A stretch of 64,000 bases of DNA from Clostridia bacterium (GCA_017937655.1 JAGBDE010000005.1:1-64000), one strand, 5' to 3'. Positions 1-7,916 are shown, counted from the first letter of the stretch. A program made the numbers and translations. The notes: generated from the sequence alone by a model not told the origin.

Positions 1-509
1 ACGATGTTGCTGCGGCCGATGACCACGGCCTCCTTACCGGCGATGGAAATGCCGGCGGTTTTCAGCATGTGCAGCGCGCCCTTGGGGGTGCAGGCCACCA
101 CGCAGTCCAGGCCGCGGGACAGACGGCCCGCGTTGATATCGTGGAAGCCGTCCACGTCCTTTTCAGGGCGGATGAGATCCAGGGCCTTATCGCTGTCCAG
201 ATGCCGGGGCAAAGGCAACTGCACCAGAACGCCGTGCACCGCAGGGTTTTCGTTGGCGGCGATGATGGCGGCTTCCAGCTCTTCCTGGGTGGTTTCCGCA
301 GGCATGCGCAGGGTCTCGGAGTGGATGCCCAGACGGGCGCAGGCCTTTTCCTTGTTGCTCACATAGGTCTGGCTGGCAGGATCGTCGCCCACCAAAATGA
401 CCGTCAGGCCAGGGTTTACGCCCTTTTCCTTCAGGGCCTCCACCCGGATTTTCAGCTGTTCCTCCAGCTCGGCTGCCATGATTTTTCCGTCAAGCAGTTG
501 TGCGCTCAT
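1..509 (-). CDS. folD: FolD, N-terminal part (cut by window edge)
   Basis: Bifunctional methylenetetrahydrofolate dehydrogenase/cyclohydrolase, which interconverts methylene- and 10-formyl-tetrahydrofolate in the cytosol. Only 169 residues are visible; the family is usually about 285 aa, so the C-terminal part lies beyond position 1. Motifs seen: YVSNKEKAC at residues 49-57 with the catalytic Tyr and Lys, then VQLPLP, PEKDVDGFH, and the start of the NADP-binding Rossmann fold (AVVIGRSN). The ATG at 509 follows AGGAGG by 8 nt. It is the last visible gene of the asp23-nusB run, 21 nt after the M22 gene. Confidence 0.96.
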   Translation of the reverse strand, partial: MSAQLLDGKIMAAELEEQLKIRVEALKEKGVNPGLTVILVGDDPASQTYVSNKEKACARLGIHSETLRMPAETTQEELEAAIIAANENPAVHGVLVQLPLPRHLDSDKALDLIRPEKDVDGFHDINAGRLSRGLDCVVACTPKGALHMLKTAGISIAGKEAVVIGRSNI

Positions 510-530
510 ATGTCCATCCTCCTGTGTCCC

Positions 531-1487
531 TTATTGTTTCAGATATTGCTGCATTCCCAGCCATGCCACGCCGGCGGCGTTGTCCGCGCTGTACTGGCTC
601 TGGCCGAAAACCAGCTGGATTTTGCTCCGATTCTTTTGAAGCCGCTGGCGGGTCAGCTTCCTGAGAAGCTGGGAGGACGCCACGCCCCCCACCACCAGCG
701 CCTGCTTTGCACCGTATTTCTTGCAGCCCGCGTCCAGCATGCGGCTGATGCTCCGGGCCAAAAGGTCGTAGACCTCTGCGGCAATCTGCTCCCGGGGATA
801 TGTTTCCCCGCGGATGAACCGCAGCGCCTTGGTTTCCGCGCCGGACAGGTGGCAGAAGCAGTCGCCCTGTTCCATGCTGGCGGCAAAAAGCGCCTCCGTG
901 GGCCCATCCCACTGATTGGCCAGCTTTTCCAGCTCCGGGCCTGCCGGGAAGGGAAGGCCCATCTCCACGCCGATCCGGTCCACCATCTGGCCCGCATGCA
1001 GGTCCATCGACCCGCCGATGATCTCCACCCGGCCCTGTTCCCAGAGTACCATCTCGGTGGTGCCGCCGCTGATGTGCAGCGCCACGAAGCGGTCGCCCAA
1101 GGGCTCTGTGCCGATGCGACCCGCCGCAATGTGCCCCTGCTGATGGCTGGTGGTGAAAAAGGGCACCCGCAGGGTATCCGCCAGGGCCTGGCCGTAGCCT
1201 GCGCCCACCCGGAACACGGGCATGTAGCTGCCTTCCTCGTCCCGGGGCGTGGCGGACGCGCAAACACCCACGATCCTTGCGTTTTCAGGCATTTGCTCGT
1301 TCAGGGTCTTCATCACGTCCGCAAATTGCCTTACGTGCGCAAAAACGGCCTCGCTTTGGCGAAGGCCGCGCTGTCCGCTTTCTACAGGCAGCAGCAGGCG
1401 GGAAAAGGCAACAACCTCTCCCGCCATGTCCACCGCCGCAGCGGATGTGGTATAACAGCTGGTGTCCAGTCCCAGCAAAACGTCCAT
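531..1487 (-). CDS. M22-family TsaD/Kae1-like protein
   Basis: A 318-aa member of the Gcp/Kae1/TsaD (peptidase M22, ASKHA) fold. It keeps the metal-binding HxxxH as H115-QQG-H119, a phosphate loop ISGGTTEM and a C-terminal VVGGVASSQLLR resembling the TsaD GGVAAN motif. It differs from standard TsaD in the spacing and sequence around these motifs (for example SATPRDEEGSYMPVF), so I read it as the clostridial paralogue rather than the tRNA t6A enzyme itself; the function is unknown. The ATG at 1487 lies 4 nt after the nusB stop with AGGAAGG inside the end of nusB, which suggests translational coupling. An ATG further upstream in the same frame lies inside nusB and was rejected. Confidence 0.85.
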   Translation of the reverse strand: MDVLLGLDTSCYTTSAAAVDMAGEVVAFSRLLLPVESGQRGLRQSEAVFAHVRQFADVMKTLNEQMPENARIVGVCASATPRDEEGSYMPVFRVGAGYGQALADTLRVPFFTTSHQQGHIAAGRIGTEPLGDRFVALHISGGTTEMVLWEQGRVEIIGGSMDLHAGQMVDRIGVEMGLPFPAGPELEKLANQWDGPTEALFAASMEQGDCFCHLSGAETKALRFIRGETYPREQIAAEVYDLLARSISRMLDAGCKKYGAKQALVVGGVASSQLLRKLTRQRLQKNRSKIQLVFGQSQYSADNAAGVAWLGMQQYLKQ

Positions 1488-1491
1488 GAAA

Positions 1492-1932
1492 TCAGCCTTC
1501 CTGCCCTTTGCGTTCAATGGCGCCCAGCACGCCGTTGATGTAGCGGCTGCTCTTGGGCTCGCTGTACAGGCGGGACAGCTCCACCGCCTGGCTGATGGCC
1601 ACGTTGTTGGGCACATCGTCGCGGTAAAGGATTTCATAAATTGCCATGCGGAGGATGCACAGATCCACGTTGGCAACGCGTTCCAGCGTCCATTCGCCGG
1701 TGGAATGCTGGCGGATGATCTCATCCAGCTGATCCTTTTTCTCCTCCACGCCCGCAAGAATCTCCTGGATGAAGGCTTTGTCGTCCTTGGTGAGGCCGAT
1801 AGCGGCCTTGTCTGCGTTATGCTCGGCGAGCTGCTCCTTTACCATTGCCATGGATTCCTCGCCGGCTTCTCCGCCGGACAGACGTTCATACAAAAGCTGC
1901 ATGGCAGCCTGTCTGGCCATTGAACGCGCCAT
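1492..1932 (-). CDS. nusB: Transcription antitermination factor NusB
   Basis: 146-aa all-helical NusB, which binds boxA RNA with NusE (S10) during rRNA antitermination. The N-terminus ARQAAMQLLYERLSGG matches the family signature, and the C-terminal half reads VDLCILRMAIYEILYRDDVPNNVAISQAVELSRLY-like, with AISQAVELS and the closing SRYINGVLG typical of NusB. The first ATG is kept because GGAG lies 8 nt before it; an internal ATG four codons later is possible. It sits between the DUF2273 gene (47 nt upstream) and the M22 gene, the usual clostridial order. Confidence 0.96.
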   Translation of the reverse strand: MARSMARQAAMQLLYERLSGGEAGEESMAMVKEQLAEHNADKAAIGLTKDDKAFIQEILAGVEEKKDQLDEIIRQHSTGEWTLERVANVDLCILRMAIYEILYRDDVPNNVAISQAVELSRLYSEPKSSRYINGVLGAIERKGQEG

Positions 1933-1979
1933 GTTCTACACTCCGTTTCCTCTGCTGTTGATTGCAAACTTTCTCTGTG

Positions 1980-2198
1980 TTATTCGCCCTTCTTGGGCAC
2001 GACCCGGTCCACGGTCTTGCGGAAGAAATCCGCCTTGTTGTTGCAGGCGCCGCAGAAGTAGCCAACGCCGCCCAGTGCCAGAATCAGAAGGGTCTTCCAG
2101 AAGCCCAGGAAAATGAGGCACAGGGCCAGGGCAATGCCCAGAACCGCGCACAGCAGGCCGCAGGCAGGGGTACCAATCTCAAAACGCTTATTTTCCAT
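1980..2198 (-). CDS. DUF2273 small membrane protein
   Basis: A 72-aa protein with two closely spaced hydrophobic segments (about residues 12-30 and 34-50) and a basic C-terminal tail (KTVDRVVPKK). It belongs to the small DUF2273 membrane family that accompanies Asp23/AmaP genes. Its ATG overlaps the amaP stop codon by one base (TAATG), so the two are probably translationally coupled. A role with AmaP and Asp23 in envelope stress is inferred from context; no biochemical function is known to me. Confidence 0.85.
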   Translation of the reverse strand: MENKRFEIGTPACGLLCAVLGIALALCLIFLGFWKTLLILALGGVGYFCGACNNKADFFRKTVDRVVPKKGE

Positions 2199-3013
2199 TA
2201 TTCTTCCTCCTTATCACTTTCGGCGGACGTTTCTTCCACAAAGGCGTCAAATCCTTCGAACAGGTCTTCGGCGGGTTCTTCGGGGACGATCTCTTCCGCC
2301 GCTTCTTCCACGGTTTCTTCCACCGGGGCGACTTCCTCGGTCACTTCTTCCAGGATCTCCTCCGCCACGGGAGCGGCAGGTTCCTCAGCAACCTCTTCCT
2401 TCTCAATCACAATGGGTTCAGGCACGATGGTGGGCTTGCGGTTGTCCACCACAATCTCCTGCTGTTCCTTGCCGGGAAGAGCCTTGGGGGCGGCGGTTTC
2501 CACCAGCACCCGCACCTCGTGGACTTCCACGCCGCTGCAGGAAACGATGTACTGCTTGATCTGCTTCTGCAGAGCGCTGACGGTGAGGGGAATGTTCACG
2601 CCGGTTTCCAGCAGGATGCGGATCTGCACCAGAATGCCGTTCTTGACCCGGTAGATCTTGGTGGACTTCACTTCCAGCTCGCTGTGCTGATCCACGCACT
2701 TGTGCACCATGGTTTCCAGGGCCTTCATGGAGATGCTCATGTCGCCGTAATCGGTGCGCTGCATGATGAAGCCCTTCATTTTCTTGCCTTTGAACAGCAT
2801 GCACACATTATGCAGGCCAAGGATGACCAGCACCAGGCCCACGCCGCCCAGGGCGATGCGCTGCCAAGTGGCGGTCAGCTTGCCTTCCAGCCAGCTCATA
2901 TCCATCCAGTTGGGGGTAAAGCCAACGGCGCAAAGGCCCAGCAAAATGCCAGCGGCCAGCAGCAAAAGACCGGTGAGGGCGATCACAAAACGATTCCACA
3001 GTTTCACTCTCAT
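2198..3013 (-). CDS. amaP: AmaP, alkaline shock membrane anchor protein
   Basis: A 271-aa protein with two N-terminal membrane helices (about residues 8-32 and 52-74), then a cytoplasmic Asp23-like fold (about residues 80-170), then an acidic low-complexity tail from about residue 195 rich in Glu, Ala, Val and Pro. In Staphylococcus AmaP anchors Asp23 to the membrane; the same role is inferred here from architecture and from the asp23 gene directly upstream. The ATG at 3013 has AAGGAGG 9 nt before it. The long acidic tail is unusual and resembles the tails of Asp23 and of the 50.1-kb gene. Confidence 0.9.
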   Translation of the reverse strand: MRVKLWNRFVIALTGLLLLAAGILLGLCAVGFTPNWMDMSWLEGKLTATWQRIALGGVGLVLVILGLHNVCMLFKGKKMKGFIMQRTDYGDMSISMKALETMVHKCVDQHSELEVKSTKIYRVKNGILVQIRILLETGVNIPLTVSALQKQIKQYIVSCSGVEVHEVRVLVETAAPKALPGKEQQEIVVDNRKPTIVPEPIVIEKEEVAEEPAAPVAEEILEEVTEEVAPVEETVEEAAEEIVPEEPAEDLFEGFDAFVEETSAESDKEEE

Positions 3014-3050
3014 TGGTTAATTCCTCCTTCAAATCGCGGCGTTCATACAA

Positions 3051-3100
3051 AAAGCAATGCCAAACCACAGCGAGATATTCGCTCTGGCTGGTATTGCTTT
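3051..3100 (-). terminator. Intra-operon hairpin between asp23 and amaP
   Basis: On the minus strand a long imperfect stem (outer arms AAAGCAAT and ATTGCTTT, inner arms AGCGA and TCGCT) ends in a short U-run (TTTTTG). It lies 15 nt after the asp23 stop and before the amaP ribosome site. It could act as a partial terminator or RNA-stabilising stem that makes Asp23 more abundant than AmaP. Confidence 0.6.
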
Positions 3101-3114
3101 ATAAACGGATTTGT

Positions 3115-3681
3115 TTAGGCTTCCTCTTCAGCTTCAGCGGGAGCTTCTTCCACGGCGGGCTCCTCGTTGGTGGGCTCAGCGGGCTCCTCGACCACAGGCT
3201 CCTTCACAGGCTCGGGCTTCACAGCGGGCTTTGCCACGGGCTTGGCGGCCTCCACGGGGGTGTTCAGCTCTTCCAGGCCCACCAGGGTTTCCTTGTTTTC
3301 CTTCTCAAAGCTGACGCCCTGCACATGCACGTCCACACGGACAACATGCAGGCCGGTCATGTCCTCGATGGCCTTGCGCACGCCTTCCTGCACGTTCTGG
3401 CATGCGGTCTGGATGGGCGTGCCGTACTCAATGATCAGGTAAATATCCACGGAGGCTTCCTCCGTGCCGATTTCCACCTTGATGCCCTTGGTCACGTTCT
3501 TGGAATTGCGGGAGAAAACCTCGCTGATTCCGTTGGCGGAGCACATACCTGCAACGCCTTCCACCTCAGCTGCGGCAACGCCGGCAATGACGGCCACCAC
3601 TTCGTTTGCGTAGGTGATGGTACCGGTAGAATCGTTGTCCTGCTCCAGGGTCAGGGGAAGATTATCCTTTTTAGGAGCCAT
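3115..3681 (-). CDS. Asp23/Gls24 family envelope stress protein
   Basis: A 188-aa Asp23/Gls24 (DUF322) protein. The core domain (about residues 18-125) has TGTITYANEVVAVIAGVAAAEVEGVAG, shown here only in part as the family signature GxxxYxxEVVxxIAG followed by EVEGVAG, then VDIYLIIEYG and VHVQGVSFE. An Ala/Pro/Glu tail of about 55 residues follows. The ATG at 3681 is chosen because AGGAGGTG lies 7 nt upstream; a start ten codons earlier lacks a ribosome site. First gene of the operon, behind a good sigma-A promoter. Probably an abundant cytoplasmic protein recruited to the membrane by AmaP. Confidence 0.93.
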   Translation of the reverse strand: MAPKKDNLPLTLEQDNDSTGTITYANEVVAVIAGVAAAEVEGVAGMCSANGISEVFSRNSKNVTKGIKVEIGTEEASVDIYLIIEYGTPIQTACQNVQEGVRKAIEDMTGLHVVRVDVHVQGVSFEKENKETLVGLEELNTPVEAAKPVAKPAVKPEPVKEPVVEEPAEPTNEEPAVEEAPAEAEEEA

Positions 3682-3722
3682 AGTTGACACCTCCTGTATT
3701 TCCTTGGCCAAATGCCGTATTC

Positions 3723-3743
3723 GTTTTTCCCTGAGGGAAAAAC
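3723..3743. repeat. Perfect palindrome in the asp23 leader
   Basis: Two perfect 10-nt arms (GTTTTTCCCT and AGGGAAAAAC) flank a single base. It lies between the asp23 promoter and its ribosome site, so it could be an operator or an mRNA hairpin. Confidence 0.7.
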
Positions 3744-3767
3744 ATGCTTCGGCGCATACACATCCTT

Positions 3768-3796
3768 AGTATAACAGATTCAGCCGAATTTTACAA
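3768..3796 (-). promoter_or_regulatory. Sigma-A-type promoter of the asp23 operon
   Basis: On the minus strand TTGTAA, a 17-nt spacer and TATACT. It lies in the 155-nt gap between hisS and asp23, pointing at asp23. Confidence 0.8.
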
Positions 3797-3836
3797 TTAC
3801 AATACGGAATAATTCTCAAATCCGTCATTTTCTGCC

Positions 3837-5108
3837 TTAGCCCAGACGGCTGACCATATCCTGAGGCGCTTTGTCCTGCTCAATCTCCCACTCGTCACGG
3901 GTTTCCATGTTGCGCAGCTTCACCACGCCGCGGGCCACCTCGTCGTCGCCCAGGATGGCCACGTACTTGGCGCCCAGCTTGTCAGCATACTTGAACTGGG
4001 CCTTCAGGCTGCGGCCCTGGTGATCCATATCGGCCCGGATGCCCACGTTCCGGAAGGCCTGCATCAGCAGGAAAGCGTTCTCGGACAGGGACTGGTTGAG
4101 GCAGGCCACGAACACCTCGGGGGTTTCGTCCTCGATGTGCAGGTTGTGCTTGTCCAGCTCATCCAGCAGCATCAGCACGCGCTCGATGCCCATGCCGAAG
4201 CCCACCGCAGGAATAGCGGGGCCGCCCACCTGCTCCACCAGGCCGTCGTAACGGCCGCCGCCGCAGACGGTCAGCTCGCCGTTGGGGGTGTCGGTGATGA
4301 TCTCAAACACGGTCTTGGTGTAGTAGTCCAGGCCGCGCACGATGCGGGGATCCACGGTGTAGCGGATGCCGGCGGCAGCCAGGTACTTCTTCAGCTTCTC
4401 GAAGTGCTCCTGGCACTCCTCGCAAAGGTTGTCCAGCATTTCGGGGGCGTCCTTAAGCTCGGCCTTGCAGGCGTCCTCCTTGCAGTCCAGGGTACGCATG
4501 GGGTTGATCTCAATGCGCTCCTGGCAGGCCTTGCACAGCTTGTCCCGCTTCTGTTCCAGGTATTCCCGGAAGTTCTTCTGATAGGTGGGGCGGCAGCTGG
4601 GGCAGCCGATGGAGTTGATACGCACGGACAGATTCTTCAGGCCAATGCGTTCCAGCAGGCGGACCACAAGCACGATCAGCTCTGCGTCGGCAGAGGGCTG
4701 GGACGCGCCGAAGCACTCCATGCCAAACTGGTGGTGTTCGCGGAGGCGGCCGGACTGGGGCGCCTCATAACGGAAATGAGGGGCGTTGACGTAGTACATC
4801 TTCATGGGCAGCGCCTGGGCGTACAGGCCGCTTTCCAAAAAGGCGCGGACGGTACCGGCGGTGCTTTCCGGCTTCAGGGTCACGCTGCGGTCGCCCTTAT
4901 CCTTGAAAGTATACATTTCCTTGCGGACGACGTCGCTGCTCTCACCGGCGGAACGGGCAAACAGCTCCGTATGCTCCAGAACGGGGGTGCGAATCTCCCT
5001 GTATCCGGCAAGCAGAGCGGCTTTGCGCATTTCGTTTTCCACAGCACGCCAACGCGCGCTTTCCTGGGGCAGTACGTCCTTCATTCCCTTGGGTCTGTTG
5101 GTCAGCAT
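3837..5108 (-). CDS. hisS: Histidyl-tRNA synthetase
   Basis: A 423-aa class II aminoacyl-tRNA synthetase that charges tRNA-His. Seen: class II motif 2 (FRYEAPQSGRLREHHQFG), the histidine signatures RGLDYYTKTVFEI and LTVCGGGRYDGL, the Cys-rich insertion typical of one HisRS subgroup (CPSC, LCKAC, DCKEDAC, LCEEC), and a C-terminal anticodon-binding domain (about residues 325-423). The ATG at 5108 follows GAGGTG by 6 nt; a GTG three codons earlier has no ribosome site. It is transcribed alone from a near-consensus promoter. Confidence 0.98.
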   Translation of the reverse strand: MLTNRPKGMKDVLPQESARWRAVENEMRKAALLAGYREIRTPVLEHTELFARSAGESSDVVRKEMYTFKDKGDRSVTLKPESTAGTVRAFLESGLYAQALPMKMYYVNAPHFRYEAPQSGRLREHHQFGMECFGASQPSADAELIVLVVRLLERIGLKNLSVRINSIGCPSCRPTYQKNFREYLEQKRDKLCKACQERIEINPMRTLDCKEDACKAELKDAPEMLDNLCEECQEHFEKLKKYLAAAGIRYTVDPRIVRGLDYYTKTVFEIITDTPNGELTVCGGGRYDGLVEQVGGPAIPAVGFGMGIERVLMLLDELDKHNLHIEDETPEVFVACLNQSLSENAFLLMQAFRNVGIRADMDHQGRSLKAQFKYADKLGAKYVAILGDDEVARGVVKLRNMETRDEWEIEQDKAPQDMVSRLG

Positions 5109-5154
5109 TGGATTCACCTCATCATAAACTCTGCGTTTTTTCGCAGACGGTAAA

Positions 5155-5184
5155 ATTATACATGGGATTTGCTTGTATTGTCAA
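5155..5184 (-). promoter_or_regulatory. Consensus sigma-A promoter of hisS
   Basis: Minus strand TTGACA, 18 nt, TATAAT: a full consensus match in both boxes. The leader then holds a small hairpin at 5130-5147 (TCTGCG, six A, CGCAGA) just before the ribosome site. The leader is far too short for a T-box. Confidence 0.9.
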
Positions 5185-5211
5185 GAAATCCACCCATGAC
5201 GGATGGATTTC
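5185..5211 (-). terminator. Hairpin after the radical SAM gene
   Basis: Arms GAAATCCA and TGGATTTC, extended by TCC/GG pairs, just 16 nt past the radical SAM stop and directly against the hisS -35 box. There is no clear U-run, so termination is uncertain. Confidence 0.45.
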
Positions 5212-5226
5212 CTGTGTTTCTGTTTG

Positions 5227-6102
5227 TCACATGTCCAAAAAGCTGAGCTGCTCTCCCTCGTCCCGCTCAGGAAACTGATGCAGATACTGAAACAGCCCGT
5301 CCGTATCGTGGCGGATGCCGGCCTCATCGCACAGGCGGGCAAAGAGGGCTTCCAGCTCCCGCCAGTTGGGGCAGGAAAGCTCGTAGCTGTTGCCATAGCG
5401 GCGCACGTATTTCTGCTTCAGGCCGGGAAAATGCTCATCCAGCTTCTGATAATAGTACTCCCGGTCGCCCTCCCGCAGGGTCATGCCCATGCCAAAATGG
5501 ATGATGCCGTACACCCCTGCGTCGGCGCAGGCATCCACAATGCGGCGGATGTTGTCCTCCGTATCATTGATGAAGGGCAGCACAGGACAGAGCCACACCA
5601 CCGTGGGGATGCCCTCCCGCCGCATCTCCTTCAGCACCCGAAGGCGGGCCTGGGTATTGCATACGTTGGGTTCCAGGATGGCGCACAATTCCTCGTCCCA
5701 GGTGGTGAGGGTCATCTGCACCACGCACTTGGCCCGGCGGTGGATATCCCGCAGGAGATCCATGTCCCGCAAGATCCGGTCCGACTTGGTCTGGATGGCC
5801 AGCCCGAAGCCCATATCCCGGATGATGGTCAGCACACGGCGGGTCAGCTGAAGCTCCGTCTCCAGGGGGATGTAGGGGTCGCACATGGCCCCGGTGCCGA
5901 TCATGCATTTGCGCCGTTTGCGTAAAAGAGCGTCCCGGAGCAGTTCCGGGGCGTTCTCTTTCACTTCAATGTCTTCAAAATCATGGGTGAACTGGTAGCA
6001 GGCGCTGCGGGAATCGCAGTAGATGCAACCGTGGGTGCAGCCCCGGTACAGGTTCATGCCATTTTGGGCGGACAGGATGCCCTTGGCTTTCACAAAATGC
6101 AT
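5227..6102 (-). CDS. SPL-family radical SAM protein
   Basis: A 291-aa radical SAM protein. The 4Fe-4S motif CxxxCxxC is C22-THG-C26-IY-C29 within YRGCTHGCIYCDSRS, which is the spore-photoproduct-lyase/Rv2578c-type signature. IGTGAMCDPYIPLE and VVQMTLTTWDEEL are also typical of that group. Its length matches the short SplB-like clade rather than true SplB (about 340 aa), so DNA photoproduct repair should not be assumed. The ATG is one base after the degV stop, so the two genes are co-translated. Confidence 0.85.
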   Translation of the reverse strand: MHFVKAKGILSAQNGMNLYRGCTHGCIYCDSRSACYQFTHDFEDIEVKENAPELLRDALLRKRRKCMIGTGAMCDPYIPLETELQLTRRVLTIIRDMGFGLAIQTKSDRILRDMDLLRDIHRRAKCVVQMTLTTWDEELCAILEPNVCNTQARLRVLKEMRREGIPTVVWLCPVLPFINDTEDNIRRIVDACADAGVYGIIHFGMGMTLREGDREYYYQKLDEHFPGLKQKYVRRYGNSYELSCPNWRELEALFARLCDEAGIRHDTDGLFQYLHQFPERDEGEQLSFLDM

Positions 6103-6103
6103 G

Positions 6104-6970
6104 TTACTTGGCCTCGTAGACGATGCCCACCACCCGCGCCCCGGTATTGGCGGAAATGGCGGGGCCCACCTGGAACAGGTACACCGGCGGATAGCCGATC
6201 TTCCTGGTGGCTTCTTCGATCATCTCGTCCCGGGCGGCGGTATCGGAACCGTAGCCCACGCAGTAGGGCGTGCCGGGCTGCATGTCCGCCAGCGTCATCT
6301 TGACCACTTCGCGAACCAGCTTTTTCTCGCCCCGGGCCTTGCCTGCGGTGATGATCTGGTGGTCAAACACCCGCATGATGGGCTTGATGCCCAGAGTCTC
6401 GCCCACAAACACCGCCGCGCTGGGGATGCGGCCGGACTTGCCCGCGTATTTCAGGGTGTACATGCCAAACAGGATGGCCTGCCGCTGCAGCTGCCCCTTG
6501 ACAAGTTCCAGCACCTCGCCCACGTCCATGCCCATTTCCAGCTTCTGGGCGGCCAGAACAGCAGCGTAGCCAAAGCCCATGGTGTAGCTGCCGCCGTCCA
6601 AAATGTGGATGGAAATGGCGTCCTTTGCATCGGGGTGATGCTCAAAAAACTTGTCCAAGCTGCCCACGGCGTTGGCGTAGGTGGCGGAGCCCTTGGAGTT
6701 GAGCAGGAAAATCAGCAAGTGCTCCGTTCCGTCGGCCCACTCCGCCTTGTACAGCTCGTTGAACTCATAGGGGGTGATCTGGGACGTGATGGGGATGGTG
6801 TCGCAATCCTCCATCAGCTGATAGAAGGTATTGTTGTCCAGCTTGACGCCGCTGATGTAGCTCTCCTCCCCCACCGTCACCGGGATGCCCAGGGTGTGGA
6901 TGGAGTAGCGCTTGGCCACCTCGGCGGGGATATCGGCGCTGGCGTCTGCGCAGACCTTGTATTTCAGCAT
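6104..6970 (-). CDS. DegV family fatty-acid-binding protein
   Basis: A 288-aa DegV/FakB-type protein. DegV proteins bind a fatty acid in a deep pocket and hand it to a fatty-acid kinase. Seen: the N-terminal CADASADIPAEV strand, TSQITPYEF in place of the usual TSQPSP, the SYTMG loop, and the C-terminal GYGSD region. The ATG at 6970 has AGGAG 7 nt upstream; a longer reading frame reaching into traX was rejected. No fatty-acid kinase (fakA) gene is visible, so a FakB role is possible but unproven. Confidence 0.92.
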   Translation of the reverse strand: MLKYKVCADASADIPAEVAKRYSIHTLGIPVTVGEESYISGVKLDNNTFYQLMEDCDTIPITSQITPYEFNELYKAEWADGTEHLLIFLLNSKGSATYANAVGSLDKFFEHHPDAKDAISIHILDGGSYTMGFGYAAVLAAQKLEMGMDVGEVLELVKGQLQRQAILFGMYTLKYAGKSGRIPSAAVFVGETLGIKPIMRVFDHQIITAGKARGEKKLVREVVKMTLADMQPGTPYCVGYGSDTAARDEMIEEATRKIGYPPVYLFQVGPAISANTGARVVGIVYEAK

Positions 6971-6986
6971 GTTGCTTCTCCTTTTC

Positions 6987-7790
6987 TCAGCGGAAGTAGG
7001 CGGTGAGGGCCTCCCAGGTGGCGCCCTTGAGCAGCACCCGCAGGACAATCAGCAGCACCAGGTGCAGCGGATAAATGGCATAGCCCAGCCACTTGGGCAG
7101 CCGGAGCCGGGTATGGGTGGGGATCAAAATCAGCGGCAAAGCCAGCACCGCCAGGGACTGCAGCTTGCACACCGCACGGAGCAGATCGCCGATGCCGGGC
7201 CATTTGAGGAAGCTGAACTCCAGCCCGAAGAACTGGGTCACGCCGCCGCTGCTGGTGCCCCAGAACAGACAGAAGCCAAAGAAGGCCGCAAACAGGCCGG
7301 CCTTGTTGTTCCGGGCCAGGTACAAAAGCAGGATGAAAGTCAGGCCCTTCCAGCCGTAATCCACATGGATGAACCCCAGCAGCAGGTAGCACAGGGCGGG
7401 CACCCAGATCTGGCTGAGGTATTTGCCCCAGCGGATGCCCTGAATGGCCACCGTGGCAATGCACAAAAGAAACAGGATACTGAAATAGTTCCATTCGTGG
7501 TTCAGCGCCATCATGTACAGGGGCTGAGAAACGACGGCGATGAGCAGCAGCCGCAGGCAGTACATCAGCGGGCGGCGGGTCTTGACGTTGCCCACCACCA
7601 GGCACCAGGCGTACAGCGGCATGGCAATGCGCCCCAGCACCCGCATTTCCTGCACGGTGGGGAAAAACAGTACGCCCATGTGGTCAATGAGCATAAACAC
7701 CAGCGCCAGTACCTTCAGAAAGCCTGTGTCCAGGTTTCCTGCCAGCTCCTCGTTGTTCCGGGGAAGGGTTCTTTCCGCAGTGATTTCCAT
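6987..7790 (-). CDS. TraX-family membrane protein
   Basis: A 267-aa polytopic membrane protein with about eight hydrophobic segments. FLKVLALVFMLIDHMG, MRVLGRIAMPLYAW and a C-terminal YAIYPLHL are the conserved signatures of the TraX family, named after an F-plasmid pilin N-acetyltransferase and common in Firmicutes chromosomes. It probably acts as a membrane acyltransferase, but the substrate is unknown. The ATG at 7790 follows GAGG by 5 nt. degV starts 16 nt after its stop, so they form an operon. Confidence 0.88.
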   Translation of the reverse strand: MEITAERTLPRNNEELAGNLDTGFLKVLALVFMLIDHMGVLFFPTVQEMRVLGRIAMPLYAWCLVVGNVKTRRPLMYCLRLLLIAVVSQPLYMMALNHEWNYFSILFLLCIATVAIQGIRWGKYLSQIWVPALCYLLLGFIHVDYGWKGLTFILLLYLARNNKAGLFAAFFGFCLFWGTSSGGVTQFFGLEFSFLKWPGIGDLLRAVCKLQSLAVLALPLILIPTHTRLRLPKWLGYAIYPLHLVLLIVLRVLLKGATWEALTAYFR

Positions 7791-7840
7791 AACGGCCTCA
7801 CAAACAAAAGATTTGCGCCGCAACAGCCTGCGGCAAGGGA

Positions 7841-7849
7841 AGTATATCA
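7841..7849 (-). promoter_or_regulatory. Extended -10 promoter for traX-degV
   Basis: Minus strand TGATATACT (extended -10). No convincing -35 was found. The 13-mer GATGTGATATACT recurs exactly at the promoter of the 50.1-kb acidic-tail gene. Confidence 0.65.
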
Positions 7850-7860
7850 CATCATGGGCA

Positions 7861-7899
7861 AAAAGGAAACGGCGTTTGCCGCTGACGGGCAAACCGTTT
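7861..7899 (-). terminator. Terminator of the Sel1-repeat gene
   Basis: On the minus strand the arms AAACGG-TTTGCC and GGCAAA-CG-CCGTTT form a 12-bp stem with a 2-nt bulge and a 7-nt loop, followed by CCTTTTTG. It lies 17 nt after the Sel1 gene and before the traX promoter. Confidence 0.8.
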
Positions 7900-7916
7900 T
7901 GAGGGATGTTTCAAGA

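Noticed and set aside
5109-5226. T-box leader for hisS
   Set aside because: Only about 47 nt separate the promoter from the start; there is room for a 6-bp hairpin but not for a T-box with specifier and antiterminator.
5227-6102. True spore photoproduct lyase
   Set aside because: The radical SAM motif fits the SPL superfamily, but the protein is about 50 residues short and sits with degV, so repair of spore photoproduct is not supported.
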